Source of the DNA: an uncultured Ectothiorhodospiraceae bacterium
Lineage (GTDB): Bacteria; Pseudomonadota; Gammaproteobacteria; UBA6429; Thiohalophilaceae
Assembly: GCA_947260005.1 (NCBI GenBank)
Contig: CAMYOL010000036.1
Span: 1-64,000, forward strand
DNA length: 64,000 nt
Direction of reading: 5' to 3'
This document shows, one piece after another, positions 16,637 through 25,094 of the stretch. Every line of letters begins with the position of its first letter. Position 1 is the first letter of the stretch. The notes beneath the pieces were generated by a model. That model made no database searches. It saw only the letters and a list, made by a program, of their open reading frames with translations, and had not been told where the DNA came from. The translations under genes and the position numbers were made by a program.

Positions 16637-19414
16637 GTGCGCGCCAACAAAGGCAATGATGCCGCCATTGAAAAATGGCAGGCTACCTTTGATTATTTAA
16701 ATATAGCTATCCCCGAACATAAATTCATCCTGGTACCGTTTGCGAGCAACAGTGAATTAAATCAGGCAATATCTTATCGTTCTTTTGATTTTTGTCTTAC
16801 CAACCCCGCATCCGCGGTTGAGCATAAAGTTCGCTATGGTTCTCAACCCCTGGCGACTTTAATCAATAAGCGACAAGGTAAGGGCTATGCTAAATTTGGT
16901 TCGGTTATTTTTACCCATGCTGATCGAGCCGATATTAATAATATAATCGATCTTAAAAATAAAATATTTGTTGGTGCTGACGAGTTAGGTTTTGGGGGTT
17001 GGCGTGTTGCCTGGCGGGAAATGCTTAAGCACGGGATTAATCCATACGAAGATTTTGCTGAGTTACGATTTGCAGGCGGTCAACAACAACGAGTGGTGTA
17101 TCAGGTATTAAATGCTGATGCGGATGCGGGTTCGGTTAGAACCGACATGCTGGAACGAATGGCCGCCAAAGGCGAAATTGAACTTGATTCGATCAAGGTT
17201 TTGAGTGCTAAGAAGACTAAAGATTTTCCATTCTTTCATAGTACCAGGCTATATCCTGAGTGGTTGTTTTCGGCGACAAAACATACCCAGAATGATCTGA
17301 AAAATAAGGTCACTATCGCACTATTATCAATAGACAAGAATGATAAAGCCGCACAGACAGGAAAATATATTGGCTGGGCTAACCCTCATGATTACGGCCA
17401 GGTTGAAGCGTTATTGCGAGAACTAAGGGTTGGACCATACCACTCTACCAGCGCTGAGATTTTATCTGAGGTTATCGATCAGTACATTATTATTATATCG
17501 CTTGTGGTTATTTTTGTATTAGGACTTGCTTTTGCCTTTATATATACCACCAGATTAAATCGTCGTATCACCAATACTCAATCAGATTTAAAAGTAGAAA
17601 TGTTGATCCGGGAGCGCGCGGAACATGTCTTAACCTCATTAGCCCAACAGAGTCTGGAATCCTCTAAAGAGGAATCTTTTTTTAATGAATGTCTGATTAA
17701 TTTGGCACACCTTTTTTCTGCCAAATTTGCTTTTATTGGATTATATGCAAATCAGGAAAAGACGCGAATTAAAACTTATGCGGTTTGGGCCGGCGATCGG
17801 TTTGTAGACAATTTTGAATATGCGTTAGAAGGTACTCCATGCCAGGATGTGATTGATCTAAAAGTCGAATTAATTGGTGAGAATGCTGCAGAAAGATACC
17901 CTGAGGATAAACTGTTATCAGACATGGGGGTAGAAAGTTATTTCGGGGCGCCACTCATTTCCCCGAATGGCCTCATGATGGGTTTAATTTCGGTAATGGA
18001 TACAAAACCAATGCGTCCTGATCCTGGTATCAAACCCATATTAAAAATCTTCTCAAATCGAATTGCACTGGAGATGCAGCGCAAACGTGAAGAAGATGAG
18101 ATGCATGGTATGGCCAAGCAACTGAGTTTTCAGGCCAGTCATGATTCATTAACCGGTCTGGTCAATCGTCGTGAATTTGAAAATAAAATGAAATATGCCT
18201 GGGACCTGGCGATCAATGAACATGAAGAGCATGCGCTTTGTTATCTTGATTTAGACCAATTTAAAGTCGTTAATGATACCTGTGGGCATAGAGCGGGCGA
18301 TGAATTACTCAAACAATTGGCGGCGAAGTTAAATGAGCATATTCGCGGGAGTGATACATTGGCACGGCTTGGTGGTGATGAGTTTGGAGTATTGCTGTTG
18401 GACTGCCCACTAAACCGAGCCCAGGAAATTGCAGAAAAACTGCTTGATACCGTACGTGATTACCGCTTTGGCTGGGAAGATAAAGTCTTCGAAATTGGTG
18501 TGAGTATTGGAGTGGTTCCAATCAATAAAAATAGTCGCGATATTTACGAATTACTACAAGCGGCCGATTCGGCTTGTTATGTTGCAAAAGATCTGGGTCG
18601 AAACCGTGTACATGTTTATAAAGAAGATGATATTGCAGTCGCCTCACGTAAAGGTGAAATGCGTTGGGTGACCGAAATTAATCGTGCCTTACATGAAAAT
18701 GATTTCGTTTTGTTTAGACAACCCATCCAGGCTCTAAACTCTGAAATAACGCCTAAGCACCATTATGAATTATTATTAAGAATGACGGACACCAATGGTG
18801 AACAGTTACTACCGGGGTCATTTATTATTGCAGCGGAACGTTATAATCTGATGCATCAGATAGATCAGTGGGTTATTGAGAATAGTTTTAAATTTATTAG
18901 CCATCATTATTCCAAAGAACAGCGTTCTAATCTCAGTGAAATGTTATATGCCATAAATTTATCTGGATTGAGTATTAGTAGTGATACATTACCCGTCTAT
19001 ATTGAGGAGATGCTGACGAAGTATGAGATCTCACCACATGTTGTTTGTTTTGAAATTACTGAAACTGCAACGATTACCAATTACACTCAGGCTGTGAAAT
19101 TTATAGAGAACATGAAACGGCGTGGTTTTTGTTTCGCACTGGATGACTTTGGAACGGGAGTCTGTTCGTATGCCTATCTAAAAAGCTTGCCAGTCAATTA
19201 TTTAAAAATAGATGGTCAATTTGTCAGTGGTCTACTCGAGGAACCGATGAATAAGGCCATCATTGAATCTATAGTTCATATTGCCAAGGTCATGCAAATC
19301 CAGACGATTGCTGAGTGGGTCGAAAATGAAACCATTCTGGATGAGTTAAAAACACTTGGGGTTAATTATATCCAGGGTAATCACATTGGATATCCAGAGG
19401 CGCTACCAGGATAA
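16637..19414 (+). CDS. PhnD-like sensor / GAF / GGDEF / EAL signalling protein
   Basis: A membrane-bound c-di-GMP enzyme. In order: a periplasmic PhnD-like solute-binding domain (to about residue 270), one transmembrane helix (about 284-305), a GAF-like domain (about 340-480), GGDEF with intact RLGGDEF (579-583), and EAL with the ExLxR pattern at 711 (YELLLRM), EITETATITNY and LDDFGTGVCSY. Both enzymatic halves look intact. The annotated start is GTG, but the same frame is open upstream and encodes a good signal peptide (KQLLTFITALFVLSLSTVVVA). That extension has no ATG, GTG or TTG; an ATC at 16550 is the best-placed codon. The true start is therefore uncertain. Confidence 0.88.
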   Translation: MRANKGNDAAIEKWQATFDYLNIAIPEHKFILVPFASNSELNQAISYRSFDFCLTNPASAVEHKVRYGSQPLATLINKRQGKGYAKFGSVIFTHADRADINNIIDLKNKIFVGADELGFGGWRVAWREMLKHGINPYEDFAELRFAGGQQQRVVYQVLNADADAGSVRTDMLERMAAKGEIELDSIKVLSAKKTKDFPFFHSTRLYPEWLFSATKHTQNDLKNKVTIALLSIDKNDKAAQTGKYIGWANPHDYGQVEALLRELRVGPYHSTSAEILSEVIDQYIIIISLVVIFVLGLAFAFIYTTRLNRRITNTQSDLKVEMLIRERAEHVLTSLAQQSLESSKEESFFNECLINLAHLFSAKFAFIGLYANQEKTRIKTYAVWAGDRFVDNFEYALEGTPCQDVIDLKVELIGENAAERYPEDKLLSDMGVESYFGAPLISPNGLMMGLISVMDTKPMRPDPGIKPILKIFSNRIALEMQRKREEDEMHGMAKQLSFQASHDSLTGLVNRREFENKMKYAWDLAINEHEEHALCYLDLDQFKVVNDTCGHRAGDELLKQLAAKLNEHIRGSDTLARLGGDEFGVLLLDCPLNRAQEIAEKLLDTVRDYRFGWEDKVFEIGVSIGVVPINKNSRDIYELLQAADSACYVAKDLGRNRVHVYKEDDIAVASRKGEMRWVTEINRALHENDFVLFRQPIQALNSEITPKHHYELLLRMTDTNGEQLLPGSFIIAAERYNLMHQIDQWVIENSFKFISHHYSKEQRSNLSEMLYAINLSGLSISSDTLPVYIEEMLTKYEISPHVVCFEITETATITNYTQAVKFIENMKRRGFCFALDDFGTGVCSYAYLKSLPVNYLKIDGQFVSGLLEEPMNKAIIESIVHIAKVMQIQTIAEWVENETILDELKTLGVNYIQGNHIGYPEALPG

Positions 19415-19677
19415 GTAATACCTTAATGTACGAGCCGTATAGCAACCTCTATGAAAATTGATAAGCAACATAAATACATTATAAAAAACAAGTAAACTGG
19501 CTATTTTATATCCTGTTCTCTCAGTTCCTTCAGAACAAATGATAAATAATTAATTTATCCGTAAGTATTTTGTTAATACAGGGAATAAATTGTCATCTTG
19601 TGTATCTTACTATTTAGCCAACCTACTATCACAACAACGTAAACTGTAAAAATTACATATATAGGGTGGAATCAATA

Positions 19678-20229
19678 ATGAGGCTATGGGCAAGGAACCG
19701 GCTCGAAGATCGTATTAATGCATTAATGCCTCGGCTGTATGCGATATCCCGCAGTTGGGGTTGCATGTCGGATGTATGTGATGATCTTATCCAGGAAACA
19801 GTAACCATAGCATTGGCAAAACAAGATCAGCTGCGCGATCCGGAGGCACTTGATTGCTGGATGATACGAATATTGGTAAATACGCATCGTCAATATATTC
19901 GTAAAAGTAAATGGTTAACAACACTGGATCAAACTGAGTTAGTTGATGATATGGAACCGACATATCATCTTGAATCAAATCATACAGTCGAGCGAGTGCG
20001 TATGGGGATTCAGGCATTATCCGATGAGCATCGTAAGGTTTTGGTTTTAGTTGATATGGAAGGGATAAATTATCGTGATACTGCAGATGTGCTTGATATA
20101 AAGATTGGTACTGTGATGAGTCGGTTAGCTCGGGCAAGAAAAAGATTACGAAAATTACTATCAGAGGATGATTTGTTAGAGACGGAGTCTATTGCAAAAA
20201 ATAGAAATATTTTGCGGAGTGTCAAATGA
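19678..20229 (+). CDS. ECF-family RNA polymerase sigma factor
   Basis: A sigma-70 ECF protein of 183 aa. Region 2 contains VCDDLIQETVTIALAKQ and DCWMIRILVNTHRQYIRK; region 4 contains ALSDEHRKVLVLVDMEGINYRD and IKIGTVMSRLARARKRLRK. The ATG at 19678 is preferred because GGTGGA lies seven bases upstream. It overlaps the next gene, a membrane anti-sigma, by 4 bp, the usual layout for a sigma/anti-sigma pair. The secreted protein gene at 21066 may belong to its regulon. Confidence 0.9.
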   Translation: MRLWARNRLEDRINALMPRLYAISRSWGCMSDVCDDLIQETVTIALAKQDQLRDPEALDCWMIRILVNTHRQYIRKSKWLTTLDQTELVDDMEPTYHLESNHTVERVRMGIQALSDEHRKVLVLVDMEGINYRDTADVLDIKIGTVMSRLARARKRLRKLLSEDDLLETESIAKNRNILRSVK

Positions 20230-20993
20230 AAAAATCCTTACCCCTATCTGATGAAATGCTCAACGCCTATATCGATGGAGAAATTGACGGCATTGAATTG
20301 GAACGAATTATCGCACAGGAAGCAACCGACAAGGAATTCGCTGCAACGATATGCGAGATGCGTAAACTTAAGAATCTAGTTCAAGCAGCGCGGGCACCTG
20401 AACCCGAGAAAAATTCTTCTTACATTTTAAATAAGTGTAAAAGTAATAAACACCTCTATCGTAACAGGAGAAAATTGTATTCAAAGTATTTTGCGGCATC
20501 ATTTTTTATATTGATTTTACTTGCGGCATCTAGTTATATAGATTTTCTTGACCCTCATTTAGATTCTATGTCGGCATCCGTTTTTTTGGATGAAAACAGT
20601 TTACTGGTTGCAGCAAATAACACTCAAAACCTGGAACTGTTGATGCATTTTAAATCCAGGGATGTAAAAGATGCCGATAAATTATTGTCTGTTTTAGAAT
20701 CCGCGCTAATAAAATCCAGGGAGAAAAATAATAATCTTCGTGTCGAAGTGGTTGTCAGTGGTCCTGGACTGCATTTGTTACAAAAGACATCATTATCACA
20801 AGGCAATAAAATACGTCTGTTACAGAAAAAATATCAAAACCTGACCTTTCTGGCCTGTGCCAAAACGTTGCAGAAGGTAAAGATGAAGTCGGAAAAAGAT
20901 GTGCAGATCATAGAAGAGGCGATCATGGTCGCTTCGGGACCGGAATGGGTAAATAAACGCAAAGCGAGAGGGTGGTCTTATTTTGTAATTTAA
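20226..20993 (+). CDS. membrane anti-sigma factor with periplasmic DsrE-like domain
   Basis: A 255-aa protein. The N-terminal cytoplasmic part (LSDEMLNAYIDGEIDGIELE) matches short anti-sigma domains. A single transmembrane helix lies at about 88-107. The C-terminal part resembles DsrE/YchN: hydrophobic strands, VEVVVSGPGLHLL, a cysteine at 211 in FLACAKTL, and a final GPEWVNKRKARGWSYFVI. DsrE proteins handle sulfur on a conserved cysteine, so this may sense sulfane sulfur or thiol state outside the membrane and release the sigma factor; that is inference. The 4-bp overlap with the sigma gene supports pairing. Confidence 0.78.
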   Translation: MKKSLPLSDEMLNAYIDGEIDGIELERIIAQEATDKEFAATICEMRKLKNLVQAARAPEPEKNSSYILNKCKSNKHLYRNRRKLYSKYFAASFFILILLAASSYIDFLDPHLDSMSASVFLDENSLLVAANNTQNLELLMHFKSRDVKDADKLLSVLESALIKSREKNNNLRVEVVVSGPGLHLLQKTSLSQGNKIRLLQKKYQNLTFLACAKTLQKVKMKSEKDVQIIEEAIMVASGPEWVNKRKARGWSYFVI

Positions 20994-21065
20994 TTAGTCC
21001 AGTGCAGTTATATGGATGTGGTTATTTGACTGGAACGCTATAGAAACTATTTAATGGAGAACATT

Positions 21066-22289
21066 ATGGTTGGATTCAAACAAAAAAAATCATGGATTGT
21101 ACTTTTATTAATTTGTTCCTCACTTTTAATTAAGCCTGTTGCCTTTGCTGACGACGATGACGATCAATATAACATCGTTGCCGGGATAATCAGCGCACCA
21201 GTCGTGATGAATGGTCTGGTTGCTAACGAACCGACCGAATTCAATCTTATCTTTAACGCTTCAGGAGCAGGGCTTAAACAGGCATTGGATCCCTATAATT
21301 TCGGCTACCAAATTCCTGCTGGTGGGCGCATGGAGATTGAACTAAGTGAAGAGTTTAAACGCAACACACGAATTAATACCGATACAGGGTTGAGCGAACC
21401 GGTGCCCATTAATCCGAATGCAAATATTATTTTAACGACGGGCCCACAAAACCCAATTATCTTTGCCGCAGGTGATACGGTTGCCCGAGGTAACTGGAGT
21501 GTCTCTGACAATGGCGAAAATTTAATTACCATTACTCCTGTTGGTGGATCGGGTGATAACGGATTAGAGAATGCACGCGCTAACGAAATTGGTATGAAGG
21601 TGATCCATATTCGCCCTAATCCGAGAACGATTGCGGGTATGCCCTTTATAAATGGTGATGTTGGTGAGGAGGGTGAAGTCGAAATACGGATTTATGATGA
21701 AACTAATCAAATAGTTGCAGCAGGAGAAGGTGAAGTGACGTTTTCCGCTCGTGTCGGTCGTCAGGTGTTTAATACCAATGACGGCCTGCGTACCACACCA
21801 GGAGGTTCCCCTGCGGTTGAGACCATTGAATTGATCGATTTTCAACGAGTTACCCCTGGTACAGAGCTGACTAACACCACCAAGACATCGCCTTTTTCAG
21901 GTGGTTATCCTTATGCACCACGATTCATTATGTTTGAAACACTGGATCCCGAACTGCGGGGTCAATTCACAGAGGCATCTTTTATTCCACAAGCTGGAAT
22001 TTCAGGAATCAGTTATGAAATTCATCCCCGTAAACCCTGGCGCGCAAAGTTGATTGAAACAAATTCATTTGGAGAAAGTAAAACAGTAGGCGTTATCATT
22101 ATGAAAGGCCCTGATAAACGCAGTCGGGGTGAAATTTTACCTTCTGTTGGTAGCACCTCTAATGAAGAAGGTAATGGCAGTCGCTTTAGTGTGCCCGTTA
22201 AAGTTGGCAACAAAACGGGAAAATATACGGTAACGGTACGATTTTTTGGAGGAGGAAAAGCAACAACCACTATTTTTGTAGAAAACTAG
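21066..22289 (+). CDS. secreted protein of unknown function
   Basis: I do not recognise this 407-aa protein. A signal peptide ends near KPVAFA and is followed by an acidic DDDDDQ stretch. The rest is rich in beta-strand-like segments with many Gly, Asn and Thr and no cysteine, suggesting an extracellular beta-sandwich protein. The C-terminus (TGKYTVTVRFFGGGKATTTIFVEN) looks like a terminal beta domain. The ATG at 21066 is chosen because GGAGA lies five bases before it. It follows the sigma/anti-sigma pair by 72 nt and ends at a terminator, so it may be the exported output of that system. Confidence 0.7.
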   Translation: MVGFKQKKSWIVLLLICSSLLIKPVAFADDDDDQYNIVAGIISAPVVMNGLVANEPTEFNLIFNASGAGLKQALDPYNFGYQIPAGGRMEIELSEEFKRNTRINTDTGLSEPVPINPNANIILTTGPQNPIIFAAGDTVARGNWSVSDNGENLITITPVGGSGDNGLENARANEIGMKVIHIRPNPRTIAGMPFINGDVGEEGEVEIRIYDETNQIVAAGEGEVTFSARVGRQVFNTNDGLRTTPGGSPAVETIELIDFQRVTPGTELTNTTKTSPFSGGYPYAPRFIMFETLDPELRGQFTEASFIPQAGISGISYEIHPRKPWRAKLIETNSFGESKTVGVIIMKGPDKRSRGEILPSVGSTSNEEGNGSRFSVPVKVGNKTGKYTVTVRFFGGGKATTTIFVEN

Positions 22290-22310
22290 TTTTTGGTTGG
22301 CTCTGGTGTT

Positions 22311-22343
22311 TATCGAGGTCATGGCTTGGCCTCGATATTTTTT
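22311..22343 (+). terminator. Rho-independent terminator after the secreted protein gene
   Basis: The arms TATCGAGGTC (22311-22320) and GGCCTCGATA (22328-22337) pair with one G-U, with a 7-nt loop and a T-run to 22343. Confidence 0.85.
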
Positions 22344-22397
22344 CCGAAAAAATATATCGGAAAATGGATTTCAGTTAAGGCTGAATAACAGGAGTAT

Positions 22398-23015
22398 TCA
22401 GGTTTGATTTTGTAACAATGTTTGCCAGTCTGGATGACGCTTAATTATCCCCAACGCTTTTTTCAATAAACGAATACCGGGTTCTTTACGATGCCAGGTT
22501 GAAGCACCTGATGGGTGTGGTAAAGGGATGCAGTCGATCTTGTTGCCATTGTGTACTATTTTATTCTTTTTACCGATCACTTCAGTGAGTTTGTCAAAGC
22601 TTAGAAACTGCGATATGGCCAGCTTACCAACAGGAATAACCAAATGTGGTTGTAACAGTTCAAGTTCACGCTCCAGCCAATGAGAGCAGTTTTTGATCTC
22701 GTCTTTATTTGGCACGCGGTCGCCACCCTTAGCAAGTTTGCCGGGGAAGCACCGACACACCGCAGCCATATAAACTTGTTGACGAAAGGCGGCTTCGTCT
22801 AAGCCAATTTCAGTAAACCATTTGAATAAGGTTTTCCCGGCGGTCCAGGCGAAGGGCTTTTTAATATCGACTTCTTTAATACCCGGTGCCTGACCAATCA
22901 GCATGATTGGCGAGGTGGCGGGGGTCCCTGTCACCGGAGTACCAATCATGTCTGGACATCGGCTACATTTTTTTAGATTGGTTTGATGCCGTCGAAGTTG
23001 AGTGATAGTAGCCAT
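22398..23015 (-). CDS. uracil-DNA glycosylase family protein, second copy
   Basis: A 205-aa COG1573-type uracil-DNA glycosylase-family protein. CSRC near the N-terminus plus cysteines in AAVCRCFPGK and IKNCSHW could ligate a 4Fe-4S cluster. The active-site motif is GQAPGIKEVDIKKPF and the late motif is PLPHPSGAS. It is clearly different in sequence from the protein at 6940-7539, so the two are not recent duplicates. It stands alone, facing the terminator of the secreted protein gene and divergent from the VOC gene. Confidence 0.83.
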   Translation of the reverse strand: MATITQLRRHQTNLKKCSRCPDMIGTPVTGTPATSPIMLIGQAPGIKEVDIKKPFAWTAGKTLFKWFTEIGLDEAAFRQQVYMAAVCRCFPGKLAKGGDRVPNKDEIKNCSHWLERELELLQPHLVIPVGKLAISQFLSFDKLTEVIGKKNKIVHNGNKIDCIPLPHPSGASTWHRKEPGIRLLKKALGIIKRHPDWQTLLQNQT

Positions 23016-23140
23016 ATACTCATTTTTACCTATAGTTTAATAGTTCCTGAAGGCTACTGACATAATGCTGTCAGTAGTGACTTGTTAGTATCACGTTTCC
23101 TGTATTCACAATCAAAGGTTAGATAACCAAGGAGAACATT

Positions 23141-23527
23141 ATGGAAGATCAAGCGATGAAACAACACGGTGCTTTTAGCTGGAACGAGCTGATGACGACG
23201 GATGTATCTGGTGCCAAGGCTTTTTACGGCGAGCTGTTTGGCTGGACGTTGCGTGATGAACAGACCCCGGAAATGATTTATACCATGGCAAAAGCAGGTG
23301 AAAAAGACGTTGCCGGTATGATGAGGATTCCACCTGAAGCCGAAGGGATGCCACCCACCTGGGGAGCCTATGTGACAGTGGATGATGTCGATCAACAGAT
23401 CAAAAGGGTTGAATCCTTAGGGGGTAAAATAGTGATGCCGCCACGTGATATCCCGGAGGTAGGACGCTTTGCCGTGATTAGCGATCCGCAGGGTGCTATG
23501 CTGACTATGATTACGTATAGCTGCTAG
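23141..23527 (+). CDS. VOC superfamily protein (glyoxalase-like)
   Basis: A 128-aa protein with the two beta-alpha-beta-beta-beta modules of the vicinal oxygen chelate fold. The first module opens FSWNELMTTDVSGAKAFYGE; the second contains AYVTVDDVDQQIKRVESLGG and ends with DPQGAMLTMI. Members include glyoxalases and dioxygenases, and substrate cannot be inferred. AAGGAG lies before the start. It is first of three closely spaced rightward genes (VOC, DUF2461, WYL). Confidence 0.85.
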   Translation: MEDQAMKQHGAFSWNELMTTDVSGAKAFYGELFGWTLRDEQTPEMIYTMAKAGEKDVAGMMRIPPEAEGMPPTWGAYVTVDDVDQQIKRVESLGGKIVMPPRDIPEVGRFAVISDPQGAMLTMITYSC

Positions 23528-23538
23528 GAGTTGAATAA

Positions 23539-24225
23539 ATGGCCAATCGTTTTTTCAGCAAACAAACATTCACGTTTTTAAAGAAATTGGCAAAAAATAA
23601 TAATCGTGACTGGTTTGCTGAACACAAAGAGGAATATGAAAATACGATTCGTAGCCCTGCTTTGGACTTTATAGCGGATATGGAACACGATCTGGCCATG
23701 ATCTCGCCTCACTTTCTTGCTGTGCCGAGGAAAGTGGGGGGATCGTTAATGCGTGTTCATCGTGATGTGCGCTTTGGTAAAGATAAGCGACCTTATAAAA
23801 CGAACATCGGAATTCAATTTCGTCATGAATTGGGTAAAGATGTCCATGCACCCGGATTTTATTTACATATCGAACCTGAAGACTGTTTTGTTGGTGTGGG
23901 TATCTGGCGACCCGATTCTACCGCGTTAGGTAACATACGTGATCAAATTTGTGAGCAAGATAAAAAGTGGACTGAAGCGCTCAATGAAAAACCGTTCAAG
24001 CGCCACTTTGAATTGGGAGGAGAAACCTTAAAAAGACCACCACGAGGTTATGACAAAGAACACCCTTTGATCGACTCGCTCAAGCGTAAAGATTTTATCG
24101 CACTTTCTCGTTTAACGAATGAGCAGATTCAAAATACGCGATTTAAAAAAACAGTAGTTGATCGGTTTCGAGTTGCGGACAGTTATATGAATTTTTTGTG
24201 TAAGGCGCTTGAGTTAAGGTATTAA
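23539..24225 (+). CDS. DUF2461 family protein
   Basis: A 228-aa cytoplasmic protein of the DUF2461 family, of unknown function. Family features include NNRDWFAEHKEEYE near the start, the RVHRDVRFGKDKRPYKTN segment and FYLHIEPEDCFVGVGIW. It begins 11 nt after the VOC gene and ends 2 nt before the WYL regulator, so all three are probably one transcript. Confidence 0.88.
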   Translation: MANRFFSKQTFTFLKKLAKNNNRDWFAEHKEEYENTIRSPALDFIADMEHDLAMISPHFLAVPRKVGGSLMRVHRDVRFGKDKRPYKTNIGIQFRHELGKDVHAPGFYLHIEPEDCFVGVGIWRPDSTALGNIRDQICEQDKKWTEALNEKPFKRHFELGGETLKRPPRGYDKEHPLIDSLKRKDFIALSRLTNEQIQNTRFKKTVVDRFRVADSYMNFLCKALELRY

Positions 24226-24227
24226 CG

Positions 24228-24911
24228 ATGCGCCGCGCCGATCGACTATTTCAAATTGTACAACAATTACATCATGAACGAGTGACAACCGCACATGCCC
24301 TGGCTGAAGAATTAGACGTCTCGGAGCGTACGATCTATCGTGATATTCAGGATTTAAGTCTTTCTGGTGTGCCAATTGCGGGTGAAGTCGGCATCGGTTA
24401 TCGATTATTGCCGGGTTTTCAGCTACCACCATTGATGTTCAAGGAGGAAGAACTCGAAGCACTCTTGTTAGGTGCGCGCATGGTACGTGCCTGGACCGAC
24501 AAAGGATTGGCCAGTGCGGCGGATAAGGCGTTACAGAAAATTGAACACGTGATTCCGGATCGATTAAAACCACAACTGGATAGTCAGGAGATGATCGTAC
24601 CGGATTTTCCAATGGAAGGGATGGCCAGTGAACAACTCTTCATCGTACGTCAGGCGATAAAAACACAAAACAAGATTGAGATTAAATACACGCGTGCCGA
24701 CGGAAAAGAATCTGAACGGACTGTTCATCCACTAGGACTATTTTATTGGGGTAAGGTCTGGACCCTCGTTGGTTGGTGTGAACTGCGCGATGCATTTCGA
24801 CATTTTAGGCTTGATAGAATGATGGTTGTATATCAACTCAACGATCAATTTGAGTTGCTGGAAGGAAGGAGCCTGCAGGATTATCTGCGCGAAGAGTGTT
24901 GTATGGAATGA
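24228..24911 (+). CDS. YafY-type WYL-domain transcriptional regulator
   Basis: A 227-aa regulator with an N-terminal winged helix (VTTAHALAEELDVSERTIYRD) and a WYL ligand domain whose core reads KIEIKYTRADGKESERTVHP, followed by GKVWTLVGWCELR. WYL domains sense small molecules or nucleic acid. A degraded copy of its C-terminal half occurs at 33449-33785 in the same orientation, and a GST remnant follows this intact copy, so the locus was duplicated. It follows DUF2461 by 2 nt. Confidence 0.9.
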   Translation: MRRADRLFQIVQQLHHERVTTAHALAEELDVSERTIYRDIQDLSLSGVPIAGEVGIGYRLLPGFQLPPLMFKEEELEALLLGARMVRAWTDKGLASAADKALQKIEHVIPDRLKPQLDSQEMIVPDFPMEGMASEQLFIVRQAIKTQNKIEIKYTRADGKESERTVHPLGLFYWGKVWTLVGWCELRDAFRHFRLDRMMVVYQLNDQFELLEGRSLQDYLREECCME

Positions 24912-24923
24912 TCTCAATCAGAT

Positions 24924-25075
24924 CTATTCAACAAAGAAATCGGGATACAGTTCGACCTCATCCAGCTCAATTACCTATTGCTCTGCCTTTGCTGATGCGA
25001 AACATATCCTAAATATTAGATTGAAACAATACAGTATCGATAATGGAAATGGTGTATTAAATCTCGATGTCATTC
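24924..25075 (-). pseudogene. remnant of a glutathione S-transferase 3' end
   Basis: Read leftward, this stretch encodes AKAEQ, a TAG stop, then VIELDEVELYPDFFVE and a stop. It matches the C-terminus of the intact GST at 33792-34478 (AKAEQEVIELDEIELPSGTI). Nucleotide similarity continues to about 25075 (CAATACAGTATCGAT against CAATACGGTATCGAT). It sits directly after the WYL gene, exactly as the intact GST follows the WYL remnant at 33.8 kb. An in-frame stop and lost upstream part make it non-functional. Confidence 0.85.
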
Positions 25076-25094
25076 TGAAGCTAAACAGGATCGG

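Noticed and set aside
16303-16668. Leftward 121-codon ORF between TatT and the GGDEF-EAL gene
   Set aside because: It overlaps the signal-peptide region of the GGDEF-EAL gene and shows no family motif.
23054-23395. 113-codon leftward ORF across the VOC gene
   Set aside because: It is antisense to a well-recognised VOC protein and has no family features.
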